This document shows positions 1-7,408 of a stretch of DNA of 22,772 nt, in pieces. Source of the stretch: Christensenella sp. UBA7102 (GTDB lineage Bacteria; Bacillota; Clostridia; Christensenellales; UBA1750); the NCBI GenBank assembly GCA_002492415.1, contig DKYK01000038.1, positions 1-22,772 on the forward strand, given 5' to 3'. The notes beneath the pieces were generated by a model. That model searched no databases, had not been told where the DNA came from, and saw only the letters and a program-made list of their open reading frames with translations. The first letter of the stretch is position 1. Each line of letters opens with the position of its first letter. The translations under genes and the position numbers were made by a program.

Positions 1-33
1 TCCAACATGATTGACAAACCTACACGCTGTGCG

Positions 34-1416
34 TCACTTCCCGGCGAGCGCCACAATCGTGTGCGCGTAAATGCGCGCAGCCGTGTAGAGCTCCTCGATG
101 TACAGACGCTCGTCCGGGCCGTGGCAGCCCGCGCTCCGGCTGTCGGGCAGCGAGGGCCCGAAGGCGACAGCGTTTTTCATGGTGCGGGCGTAGGTGCCGC
201 CGCCCATGGAGAAGGGCGCGTCGTCCCGGCCGGTGATGTCCCGGTAGACCTTCATCAGCGTGGAGACCAGCTCGCCGTCCACCGGCTGATAGAGCGGATC
301 GGAACGGGAGATGCTCTCCGCGCAGACGCCGCAGGGCTCGCATAGGGCGCGGATTTTCCCCAGAACCTCGTCAAAGGATACGGTGACGGGCTGGCGGATG
401 TCCAGTTGTACCGTCACGCCCGACGCATCGGCGCGCAGAATGCCCAGATTGACGGTGAGCGCGCCGGAGGGCTCGTCAGACAGGCAGATGTTCAGCCCGC
501 TGCCATCCCACTTGCCAGGGCCAAGAACGTCCAGCAAAAAATCGACGGTTTTCTGGGCGCCGCCCAGTTCGAGTGCGGAGAGCGCCTGCAGCATCAGCAC
601 AGCGGCGTTGCGGCCGCCCTCCGGGTGCGCGCCGTGGGAGGCAACGCCCTCCACCATGACGTCCAGCAGGCCGTCCTCGCGCACCGTGACGGTACAGGGC
701 GCGCCCAGTTTCTCGGCGCGCGCCCGGATGCGCTGAGCGCACTTTTCGCAGCCCTTTACCGTGGCATGGCAGCGATTGGGCACGATATTGACGGCATTGC
801 CTGCCGCAATGGATACGATGGGACTGTCGCCGTCAAAGCCGGCCTTCAGCTGCACGCGGTGGATGCCCTTTTCTGCGTAGCAGACGGGGAAGCCGGAATC
901 GGGCGAAAAGCCATAGTCGGGCATGCCGACGTGCGTCATGTAATGGGCCATATCGGCGCTGCCCTTTTCCTCATTGCAGCCCATGATGAGCAGCACCCGG
1001 TCGCGCAGTGGGATGCCCGCCTCGCGAATGGCGCGCAGCGCGTAGAGGCAGGAGACGCAGCTGTTCTTGTTGTCGGTGGCGCCGCGGCCATAGAGGAAGC
1101 CGTTCTTGACCACCGCTTCATAGGGCGGCACGGTCCAATCGTCGCCCTCGGGCACGACGTCCAGGTGCGCGAGGATGCCCAGCGTGCGCTCGCCGTCGCC
1201 ATAGGCGGCATGGCCCGCGTAATAGTCGTCGTTGAGCGTTTCAAAGCCAAAAGATGCGGCCTTGCCCAGCGCATAGTCCAGCGCGCGGGCGCACTGTGCG
1301 CCAAAGGGCTTGCCAGGCAGCGGCTCGCCGTCTACGCTGGGAATGCGCACCAGCTCGCGCAGCGTCTCCAACATCTCCTCGCGGTAGCTTTCCAACAGTT
1401 CGTCCAGTCTATCCAT
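34..1416 (-). CDS. pepV: PepV-like M20 family dipeptidase
   Basis: A 460-residue cytoplasmic zinc dipeptidase of peptidase family M20, subfamily PepV/Sapep, which cleaves dipeptides and helps recycle amino acids. All expected metal and catalytic residues are visible: HLD at H84/D86, the bridging Asp in RGATDNK (D115), the Glu pair in CNEEKGS (E149/E150), the ligand Asp in SPDSGFP (D173), and a C-terminal His in AGCHGPDE. The AEKG signature after SPDSGFP is typical of PepV. Length matches the family (about 460-470). There is no signal peptide. The start is supported by AGGGGGAG a few bases upstream and a promoter at 1447-1476. It is divergent from the SNF2 helicase gene and stands alone in this window; its downstream neighbour lies outside. 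Family assignment is firm; the exact dipeptide preference is not visible. Confidence 0.93.
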   Translation of the reverse strand: MDRLDELLESYREEMLETLRELVRIPSVDGEPLPGKPFGAQCARALDYALGKAASFGFETLNDDYYAGHAAYGDGERTLGILAHLDVVPEGDDWTVPPYEAVVKNGFLYGRGATDNKNSCVSCLYALRAIREAGIPLRDRVLLIMGCNEEKGSADMAHYMTHVGMPDYGFSPDSGFPVCYAEKGIHRVQLKAGFDGDSPIVSIAAGNAVNIVPNRCHATVKGCEKCAQRIRARAEKLGAPCTVTVREDGLLDVMVEGVASHGAHPEGGRNAAVLMLQALSALELGGAQKTVDFLLDVLGPGKWDGSGLNICLSDEPSGALTVNLGILRADASGVTVQLDIRQPVTVSFDEVLGKIRALCEPCGVCAESISRSDPLYQPVDGELVSTLMKVYRDITGRDDAPFSMGGGTYARTMKNAVAFGPSLPDSRSAGCHGPDERLYIEELYTAARIYAHTIVALAGK

Positions 1417-1446
1417 GTTTTCTCCCCCTTGCGGTTTGTTTTTTTC

Positions 1447-1476
1447 ATTATATACCGCTTGTTATGATCGTGTAAA
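1447..1476 (-). promoter_or_regulatory. Sigma-A type promoter for the dipeptidase gene
   Basis: On the minus strand a TTTACA -35 (1471-1476) and a perfect TATAAT -10 (1447-1452) are separated by 18 bases, about 30 bases upstream of the dipeptidase start codon. Confidence 0.65.
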
Positions 1477-1602
1477 TGGCCGGAGCGACTTTTTTTGCGC
1501 GGCAGGAATTCGCGGCAGCCGTGTGGAAAGTAAACAGGATGGATTCGGCCTTGTGACGAAATTGTGGCCGAAACCGCAAACCACCCCCTTGGAGGATGTA
1601 CC

Positions 1603-4600
1603 ATGACGCCGGAGGAACTCAAAAAAATTGCGCGTGATGAACGCGCTTATCGGTACGCCTGCCAGCTGTTGAGCGACGGCAGGGTCAAAAATTTGCGCGT
1701 GGACGGGGAGCACAGCTTCAGCGCCGCGGTGGAGGACATGCCCTATGTCTACACCGCGTCCGTGACGCTGGCGGACGATGGATTGTCTGCCTGCTCCTGC
1801 ACCTGTGGCGTGCCCGTGGCCAGCCGCCGCGTGTGCGCGCACGTGGGCGCGCTGTGCCTGGAGCTGTCGCGCGAAGGGCGCACACAAGTGCTGCTCAGTC
1901 GGGCGCGTCGGGAAGCGGGGCTGCAGGTGCTCTCCTGGTTTGACACGCCCGCGGCGCGCGAGCAATCGCTCAAGCTGCTGGCGGCGGTGGAGATCCCGGG
2001 AAAGCCGGGCGACGCGGCGGGCTTGATTTCACTTCGCGTGGGGCAGAAGCGCATGTACGTAGTGCAGGACCTTTCCGCGTTTGTAAAGGCCTATACGGCG
2101 GGCGAGGACATTGCCTTTGGCAAAGGGCTGCTGGTGGAGGCGCACTGGCAGTGCTTCGGTCCGGCGCAGGAGCGGCTGCTGGCCTACCTGCGCGAGATCG
2201 TTGCGGCGCGGGAGCTGGCGCTGGGCAAACCCGTGCTGCGCGAGCGGCAGCTCCCGCTGACCAATGACCAGCTGCGCCGCGTGTTCCAAATGTTGGCGCA
2301 AAGCGTGTTCCAACTGACGGCGGATGGGGAAACCGCCACCATCCGCGGCATACAGGCCGCCAATGTGCCGGCTGCCTTCACGCTGCGCGCGGCGGGCAAG
2401 GAACTGGAACTGGAAAGCCGGCTGCCGCCCCACTGCGTCAGGCTGACGCGTGAGGGCCAATTCGTGCTAACGGAGGGCCGCGTGGTGGGACTATCCGCAG
2501 CGCAGCAAAAGGCGCTGATCCCGTTCATGAGCCTGGAGGGCGTATCGCGCTGCCGCTTTACGCTGTCCGAGGGCGAGCAACTGGTTTCCGAGGTGCTGCC
2601 GCTGCTGCGCGAGGTGGCGCAGGTGACGGTGGACGAATCGGTCTCCGGACGCATCGTGACCGAGACGCTGACCACAACGGTGACGTTGGACACGGTAAGC
2701 GGCGACATCGTGGCACAGGTGGCCTTCCTCTACGGCCAGACGCGTATCGACCCCTTTTCTCCGCCCAAGGATCGTCAGGAGAACGTGCTGTTGCTGCGCG
2801 ACGCGCAGGCCGAGCGCGCGGTGCTGGACCTGCTGGGCCGCCATGGATTCAAGGTGCGGCTGTCTGAGGCCTATCTTTCAGGCAGCGACGCGATCTATGG
2901 CTTTTTGCAGGAGGGCGTGCCGCTGCTGCAATCCATGGCGGAGGTCTACTGCTCCGAGAGCCTGCTGCGCATGCGGCCGCGGCGCTCGCGGCCCAGGGGA
3001 AGGTTGAGCATGAGCCCGGGTGGCGACCTGCTGCAGTTTCAGCTGTTGCTGGAGGGCGTGGAGCCGACCGAATACGACGGCGTACTGCAGGCGCTGCGCG
3101 AAAAGAAAAAGTTCGTGCGTTTGACCGACGGCAGTTTCCTGACGCTGCTGCCCGACGACGGTTGGTCGGAGCTGGCGGGATATTTGGACGAAGTGGGACA
3201 GATTCAGGAAGGCGGCGTGATCGACATGATGCGCTGCCGCGCGGTCTACCTCTCGCAACTGATGGCCGCGAGCAATCTGGACATCGAGCAGGATTCTTCC
3301 GTGACCGATCTTGTGCGCGCGGTGCAGCACCCCGACGAGGGCGAGGCGCCCATCCAGGGCCTGCGCCCCTACCAGCAGCGCGGTTTTGCCTGGCTCAAGA
3401 CGCTGGCGCGGCTGGGTATGGGCGGCGTGCTGGCCGACGACATGGGGCTGGGCAAGACCATCCAGGTGCTGGCGCTGATCCAGTGGGGTTACGAAACGCA
3501 GGGACGCATGCCCTCCCTGGTAGTGGCGCCCACCTCTCTTGTCTACAACTGGCAGGCGGAAATCAATAAGTTTACGCCGCACATGCGCACGGTGGTTCTC
3601 ATGGGCGGGCGCGAGGACCGGCGGCGGCAGGCCGAGGACGTGGAGAATGTGGACGTACTCATCGCCTCTTATGCGCAGGTTCGCCGGGATATTGAGTGGC
3701 TGGAGCAGTTCTCCTTCCGCTACTGCATATTGGACGAGGCACAGCAGATCAAAAACGCCGCGTCGGTGGGCGCGGGGGCGGTCAAGCGCCTGCATGCGTG
3801 CAGCCGCTTTGCGCTGACGGGCACGCCCATGGAAAATCACCCCGGCGAGCTGTGGAGCATCTTCGACTTTGTACTGCCGGGTTATCTGATGGACCAGAAT
3901 GATTTCATGCAGCGCTACGGCGACGGCACGGACAGCGATTTGCTGGCCAAGAAGATCCGCCCCTTCCTGATGCGGCGTCTCAAGCGCGAGGTGCTCTCCG
4001 AGCTGCCCGAGAAGATCGAGCACCGCATTGTGGCGGAACTGACGCCCGAACAGCGCAGCGTCTACATGGCGGCGCTGGCTCAGGTCAAAAAGGAACTGGA
4101 CGAGACCGTGCGGCAGGAGGGCTGGGACAGAGCGCACTTTCGCATGCTGGCGGCCATCACGCGGCTTCGGCAGATCTGCTGCCATCCGGTGCTGTTTCTG
4201 GAGGGTTATGAGGGAGGCAGCGGCAAACTGGAGCTGCTGATGGAATTGATCGGCGAGCAGGTGGAGAGCGGCCATCGCATCCTGGTATTCTCACAATTTA
4301 CTTCCATGCTCTCCATCATTCGCGAGAGCCTTGCGCAGGCGGGCATTCCCGCGCTGTATCTGGACGGCAACACACCCCCTCAGGAACGCCTGCACCTGAC
4401 AGACGAATTCAACGGCGGCGGCGCGCCGGTTTTCCTCATCTCGCTGCGCGCGGGGGGCTATGGGCTGAACCTGACCGCGGCGGATACCGTGATCCACTAC
4501 GACCCCTGGTGGAACCCTGCCGTGGAGGAACAGGCCACCGACCGCGCCCACCGCATCGGCCAGACGCGCGCGGTGCACGTCATCCGCCTGATCGCGCACG

Positions 4601-4728
4601 ACACCATCGAAGAAAAAGTCTCCGAGCTGCAGCTGCGCAAAAAGGAGCTGATTGACCTGGTCGTCACCCCCGGTGAGGTGTTGCCCAGCGCTCTGTCCGC
4701 CAAGGACATCCGCGCGCTGTTCGACTAA
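1603..4728 (+). CDS. SWIM zinc-finger SNF2 family helicase/ATPase
   Basis: A 1041-residue SNF2/Rad54-type ATPase, expected to translocate on double-stranded DNA and remodel protein-DNA or RNA polymerase complexes. An N-terminal SWIM zinc finger is seen as CSCTC followed by VCAH (C66, C68, C78, H80). A long middle region corresponds to the bacterial SNF2-associated domain. The ATPase core has motif I DDMGLGKT (about residue 615), motif Ia VVAPTSLVYNW, motif II DEAQ (about 710), motif III ALTGTPMEN, motif IV ILVFSQFTSML, motif V SLRAGGYGLNLT and motif VI QATDRAHRIGQ. The ATG at 1603 is preferred over an in-frame GTG at 1564 because GGAGG lies 7 bases upstream of it. A hairpin terminator follows directly. 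Its cellular role in Clostridia is not well defined; RapA/HepA-like transcription recycling or DNA repair are possibilities. Confidence 0.95.
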   Translation: MTPEELKKIARDERAYRYACQLLSDGRVKNLRVDGEHSFSAAVEDMPYVYTASVTLADDGLSACSCTCGVPVASRRVCAHVGALCLELSREGRTQVLLSRARREAGLQVLSWFDTPAAREQSLKLLAAVEIPGKPGDAAGLISLRVGQKRMYVVQDLSAFVKAYTAGEDIAFGKGLLVEAHWQCFGPAQERLLAYLREIVAARELALGKPVLRERQLPLTNDQLRRVFQMLAQSVFQLTADGETATIRGIQAANVPAAFTLRAAGKELELESRLPPHCVRLTREGQFVLTEGRVVGLSAAQQKALIPFMSLEGVSRCRFTLSEGEQLVSEVLPLLREVAQVTVDESVSGRIVTETLTTTVTLDTVSGDIVAQVAFLYGQTRIDPFSPPKDRQENVLLLRDAQAERAVLDLLGRHGFKVRLSEAYLSGSDAIYGFLQEGVPLLQSMAEVYCSESLLRMRPRRSRPRGRLSMSPGGDLLQFQLLLEGVEPTEYDGVLQALREKKKFVRLTDGSFLTLLPDDGWSELAGYLDEVGQIQEGGVIDMMRCRAVYLSQLMAASNLDIEQDSSVTDLVRAVQHPDEGEAPIQGLRPYQQRGFAWLKTLARLGMGGVLADDMGLGKTIQVLALIQWGYETQGRMPSLVVAPTSLVYNWQAEINKFTPHMRTVVLMGGREDRRRQAEDVENVDVLIASYAQVRRDIEWLEQFSFRYCILDEAQQIKNAASVGAGAVKRLHACSRFALTGTPMENHPGELWSIFDFVLPGYLMDQNDFMQRYGDGTDSDLLAKKIRPFLMRRLKREVLSELPEKIEHRIVAELTPEQRSVYMAALAQVKKELDETVRQEGWDRAHFRMLAAITRLRQICCHPVLFLEGYEGGSGKLELLMELIGEQVESGHRILVFSQFTSMLSIIRESLAQAGIPALYLDGNTPPQERLHLTDEFNGGGAPVFLISLRAGGYGLNLTAADTVIHYDPWWNPAVEEQATDRAHRIGQTRAVHVIRLIAHDTIEEKVSELQLRKKELIDLVVTPGEVLPSALSAKDIRALFD

Positions 4729-4737
4729 AGGAAGAAT

Positions 4738-4796
4738 CATCATAAAATTGACATCCCGCGCGGCGCATTGCTCTGCGGGATGTCAATTTTATGATG
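4738..4796 (+). terminator. Long perfect hairpin after the SNF2 gene
   Basis: The arms at 4738-4759 and 4775-4796 are perfectly complementary over 22 bp, with a 15-base loop. The base of the stem is A/T rich (AAAATTGACA against TGTCAATTTT), so the U-tract pairs with an A-tract and the element could terminate on both strands. It starts 9 bases after the SNF2 stop codon. The stem is longer than that of an ordinary intrinsic terminator. Confidence 0.7.
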
Positions 4797-4829
4797 TATT
4801 GGAGCGAAAGAGACAGGAGTGTGGGAAAC

Positions 4830-5015
4830 ATGAAACCGAACTGGCGGCGAGACGCACTGATTGTGCTGGGTGCGGCCGCAGGCATGTCGGCGCTGTTCAT
4901 CGCCAAGGCGCTGTGATCGCTGCCCGAATGGGACGCGGTTTTTTATCTCATCGAGGGGCAGCTGCGCACGGTGCTGCTGCCCCTTCACCTCCATCTGCTG
5001 CGCAAGGGCCGTTAG
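4830..5015 (+). pseudogene. Small membrane protein ORF interrupted by in-frame TGA
   Basis: An ATG at 4830, with AGGAG 10 bases upstream, opens a 28-codon frame. It has a charged N-terminus (MKPNWRRD) and one hydrophobic helix (ALIVLGAAAGMSALFIAKAL), then TGA at 4914-4916. The same frame then stays open for 32 more codons (SLPEWDAVFYLIEGQL..., ending LLRKGR) and stops at TAG 5013-5015, exactly where the convergent DUF6485 gene ends. One base change (TGA to TGG) would restore a 61-residue protein. So this is either a 28-residue membrane peptide, a gene with a nonsense mutation or base-call error, or a readthrough site. TGA is a normal stop elsewhere in the window. No family recognised. Confidence 0.4.
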
Positions 5016-5227
5016 CCCTGTTTGTGGGCCGCGACGAAGCGAGCAAAACCCTCGAAGGTGAAATCGTCCACGCCCGTCAGGTCGTCGTGCACCTGGCGGA
5101 AGAAGCAGCTGGGAATCTCGCCCCGCGCCTGGCATTTGACGATGCAGCGGTCGCAGCCCTCGCTGTGGTTGGCGGGGTGGTTGGGACAGTTCGTGTCCCG
5201 ACAGGTGCAGATGGGCTTTGGGGGCAT
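5012..5227 (-). CDS. DUF6485 family Cys-rich small protein
   Basis: A 71-residue soluble protein with a metal-site-like Cys pattern: ICTCRDTNC, then GCDRCIVKCQARGEIPSCFF. The C-x-x-C-x(n)-RGE(I/L)PxCFF pattern agrees with the DUF6485 family of Clostridia, whose function is unknown. The spacing of the cysteines suggests a bound zinc or iron-sulfur centre; this is inference. The start is set by AGGAGG (5235-5240) 7 bases upstream. It lies 95 bases downstream of htpG on the same strand, with only a weak hairpin between them, so it could be partly co-transcribed with htpG. Its stop overlaps the stop of the convergent small ORF. Confidence 0.75.
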   Translation of the reverse strand: MPPKPICTCRDTNCPNHPANHSEGCDRCIVKCQARGEIPSCFFRQVHDDLTGVDDFTFEGFARFVAAHKQG

Positions 5228-5277
5228 GATGATTCCTCCTCATGGTCTGTCAGGGAATGAAACGGTCAGAAAATATG

Positions 5278-5312
5278 GGGCGCGGCCTTTCCCATTGCGG
5301 GAGGGCGCGCCC
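5278..5312 (-). terminator. Possible terminator hairpin after htpG
   Basis: On the minus strand GGGCGCG (5306-5312) pairs with CGCGCCC (5278-5284). An inner TCCC/GGGA stem (5290-5293 with 5299-5302) closes a short loop. The following U-tract (ATATTTTC) is weak, so this may only attenuate transcription into the DUF6485 gene. Confidence 0.4.
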
Positions 5313-5322
5313 TGCGTTTTGT

Positions 5323-7272
5323 TTACTTCTCCTCAGTGGCCAGCTCCGTCATCAGGCGCAGGGAACGAGCGATGAAGGCGTTCATGCGCTCAGCGGACAG
5401 GGGCTGCTGAGCCATCTCGGCAAGGTCGGTCAGCTGCAGGCAGATGTCCTTTGCGGTGTCGTCCTGCGCGCGGTCGGCCAGGTTCTTGACCAGCGGGTGC
5501 TGCGCATTGAGCACGAGAGTGCGCTCCAGCGGGAAGTCGGGCATGCCGTCGCTGCCCCAATAGCGCATGGCTTCCTGATAGCGACGCATGTTCTCGTCCA
5601 GCAGCAGCACGGCGGGGGTGTCGGTGTTCTTGAGGGATTCGAGGCGCACCTTGAGGTTGCCCTCCTCCACGGCCCACTTGAACATCTCTTCCAGCTTGCT
5701 TGTCATGTCGGCATCGAGGACGGCGTCCTTGTCGCGCAGCGCGTCGGCAATGTCGGCGTCGATGCGGGCAAAGTGCACATCCTTGACCTGGCTTTCGATG
5801 AACTGCATGAAGCTGACGTCGATGGGTGTGCCCATGACGACGACCTGGATGCCGTGTTCCTCGTACAGGCCTACGGTGTTGGCTTGGCGATCCTCGTCGG
5901 CGGCGTAATAGACCTTGTTGGGATGGACATCCTTGGCCTTCTCCAGGTATTCGTTCAGCGTGACGAATTCGCCCTTGCTGGTCTTGTAGATCAGGCAGTC
6001 CTTCATGCGGTCGTAGAACTTGCTGTCACGCAGGCAGCCGTACTTGATGAAGGGATGGATGTCCTTCCAATAGCTCTCATATTGGCCGCGCTCATTTTTG
6101 AACAGGCCGGTGAGGCGATCGGCAACCTTGCGGGTGATGTACTCGGACAGCTTGCGCACATAGCCGTCGTTCTGCAGGAAGGAGCGGGAGACGTTCAGCG
6201 GCAGATCGGGACAATCCACCACGCCCTTGAGCAGCAGCAGGAACTCGGGGATGATCTCCTTGATATTGTCCGCGATGAACACCTGGTTGGAGTAGAGCTT
6301 GACCTGACCCTCGTTGGCGGTAAAGTCGTTCTTGAGCCGCGGGAAGTACAGGATGCCGTGCAGATTGAAGGGGTAATCGGCGTTGAGGTGGATCCAGAAC
6401 AGCGGCTCCTCCCACTCGTGGAAGGTATCGCGGTAGAACTTCTTGTAGTCCTCCTCGGCGCAGTCCTTGGGCGCGCGCATGTAGAGCGGGCTGGGCGTGT
6501 TGAGCATCTCGGGCAGCTTCTGCCCGGGCTCCTCCTCATGCTCATGGTCATGGCACTCCTCGCACGTGCAGCCGTCTTCGTGCTCGTGATCGTGGCCGCA
6601 CTCGCACTGTTCGTCGTGCTCAGCCTTCTCTTTGGCGGCCTCTTCAGCGGCCTTTTTTTCGGCCTCGACCTCGCAATAGATCGGCACGGGCATAAAAGAG
6701 CAGTACTTGCGGATGATCTCACGCATTTTATAGCCGTCAAGGAACTCGTCCGCCTCGTCGTTGAGGTAGAGGGTGACGGTGGTGCCGACTTCCTCGCGCT
6801 CGCTCTCCTCCATCGTATACTCGACGGAGCCGTCGGACTCCCAAGTCACGGCAGTTTCTCCGGGCAGGCAGCTGAGGGTATCGATGCGCACCTTTTCGGA
6901 CACCATGAAGGCCGAGTAAAAGCCCAGACCGAAGTGGCCGATGATCTGCTCGCCGGAGTCTTTGTACTTCTCCAGGAAATCGCTCGCGCCGGAGAAGGCC
7001 ACCTGGTTGATGTACTTGCGCACCTCGTCGGCAGTCATGCCCACGCCGTTATCGGTAAAGGAGAGGATGCGGTGCTCCTTGTCCACCACCACGTTGATGG
7101 CGGGCGCGTAATCCTCGGGGCATTCGCCCACCATGCGGCGCTTGGCCACCGCGTCGCAGCCGTTGGAAATCAATTCACGCACAAAAATATCGCGGTCAGA
7201 ATACAGCCACTTCTTAATGATGGGCAAAAAGTTCTCGGTATGTATGGAAAGCTGTCCTTTTTCCATGCTCAT
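5323..7272 (-). CDS. htpG: Hsp90 family molecular chaperone HtpG
   Basis: A 649-residue ATP-dependent cytosolic chaperone. The N-terminal GHKL ATPase shows ELISNGCDA (usually ELISNASDA), DNGVGM and GHFGLGFYSAFMV. The middle domain carries LPLNVSRSFLQND, with the expected catalytic Arg. The C-terminal dimerisation region is complete. The start is chosen because GGAGGT lies 8 bases upstream of the ATG at 7272; a second Met two codons later is possible. The charged linker between the N and middle domains (about residues 203-250) holds a cluster of 5 Cys and 6 His (C223 to H245), which looks able to bind metal and is not a standard HtpG feature to my knowledge. The upstream region has a strong promoter and a CIRCE operator, implying HrcA control. 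Confidence 0.97.
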   Translation of the reverse strand: MSMEKGQLSIHTENFLPIIKKWLYSDRDIFVRELISNGCDAVAKRRMVGECPEDYAPAINVVVDKEHRILSFTDNGVGMTADEVRKYINQVAFSGASDFLEKYKDSGEQIIGHFGLGFYSAFMVSEKVRIDTLSCLPGETAVTWESDGSVEYTMEESEREEVGTTVTLYLNDEADEFLDGYKMREIIRKYCSFMPVPIYCEVEAEKKAAEEAAKEKAEHDEQCECGHDHEHEDGCTCEECHDHEHEEEPGQKLPEMLNTPSPLYMRAPKDCAEEDYKKFYRDTFHEWEEPLFWIHLNADYPFNLHGILYFPRLKNDFTANEGQVKLYSNQVFIADNIKEIIPEFLLLLKGVVDCPDLPLNVSRSFLQNDGYVRKLSEYITRKVADRLTGLFKNERGQYESYWKDIHPFIKYGCLRDSKFYDRMKDCLIYKTSKGEFVTLNEYLEKAKDVHPNKVYYAADEDRQANTVGLYEEHGIQVVVMGTPIDVSFMQFIESQVKDVHFARIDADIADALRDKDAVLDADMTSKLEEMFKWAVEEGNLKVRLESLKNTDTPAVLLLDENMRRYQEAMRYWGSDGMPDFPLERTLVLNAQHPLVKNLADRAQDDTAKDICLQLTDLAEMAQQPLSAERMNAFIARSLRLMTELATEEK

Positions 7273-7321
7273 GCTTCGTTACCTCCGTCGTCGAAATTAT
7301 ATAAAACTCTTTACGAGTTAT

Positions 7322-7349
7322 ATTATAGCATGTGATCATTAGATGTCAA
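7322..7349 (-). promoter_or_regulatory. htpG promoter
   Basis: Minus-strand TTGACA (7344-7349) and TATAAT (7322-7327), both perfect consensus, are separated by 16 bases, about 50 bases upstream of the htpG start. The untranslated leader contains a small AACTC/GAGTT inverted repeat near 7306-7320. Confidence 0.85.
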
Positions 7350-7353
7350 GCAA

Positions 7354-7386
7354 AAATTAGCACTCTCTTTGCGAGAGTGCTAATTT
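7354..7386 (-). terminator. Terminator of the GH13 gene, formed by the CIRCE palindrome
   Basis: The CIRCE half-sites extend to 14-bp perfect arms (7354-7367 and 7373-7386) with a 5-base loop. On the minus strand the stem runs into TTTTT. It lies 22 bases after the GH13 stop codon, so it has the form of an intrinsic terminator for that gene. Confidence 0.65.
7357..7383. promoter_or_regulatory. CIRCE operator (HrcA binding site)
   Basis: TTAGCACTC (7357-7365), 9 bases, GAGTGCTAA (7375-7383): a perfect match to the CIRCE consensus bound by the heat-shock repressor HrcA. It lies 7 bp upstream of the htpG -35 rather than in the more usual place at or downstream of the transcription start. Confidence 0.95.
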
Positions 7387-7408
7387 CTTTTCGTATCGCT
7401 GATTCTGC

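Noticed and set aside
406..1467. A 353-codon plus-strand frame opposite the dipeptidase gene
   Set aside because: Ala/Arg-rich, no recognisable domain, and it crosses the dipeptidase promoter. Shadow frame.
1544..1572. Inverted repeat TTCGGCC/GGCCGAA upstream of the SNF2 gene
   Set aside because: Only 7 bp with a 15-base loop and no linked promoter. It could occur by chance in GC-rich DNA, so it is not called as a regulatory site.
1564..1602. GTG at 1564 as start of the SNF2 protein
   Set aside because: No ribosome binding site near it, and the added residues are not helicase-like. GGAGG sits correctly for the ATG at 1603.
2878..4275. A 465-codon minus-strand frame inside the SNF2 gene
   Set aside because: His/Gln/Arg-rich translation with no motifs, while the plus strand encodes an intact SNF2 core. 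Shadow frame.
4748..4753. TTGACA inside the long hairpin as a -35 element
   Set aside because: No acceptable -10 lies 16-18 bases away. The match is explained by the hairpin arm.
4914..4916. TGA as a sense codon through a variant genetic code or selenocysteine
   Set aside because: Several other genes in the window end with TGA at the expected family length, and no selenocysteine insertion stem is evident after this codon.
5242..7335. A 697-codon open frame on the plus strand, antisense to htpG
   Set aside because: It mirrors htpG codon by codon and its product is a Val/Leu/His-rich sequence without domains. It is an effect of high GC third positions in the real gene.
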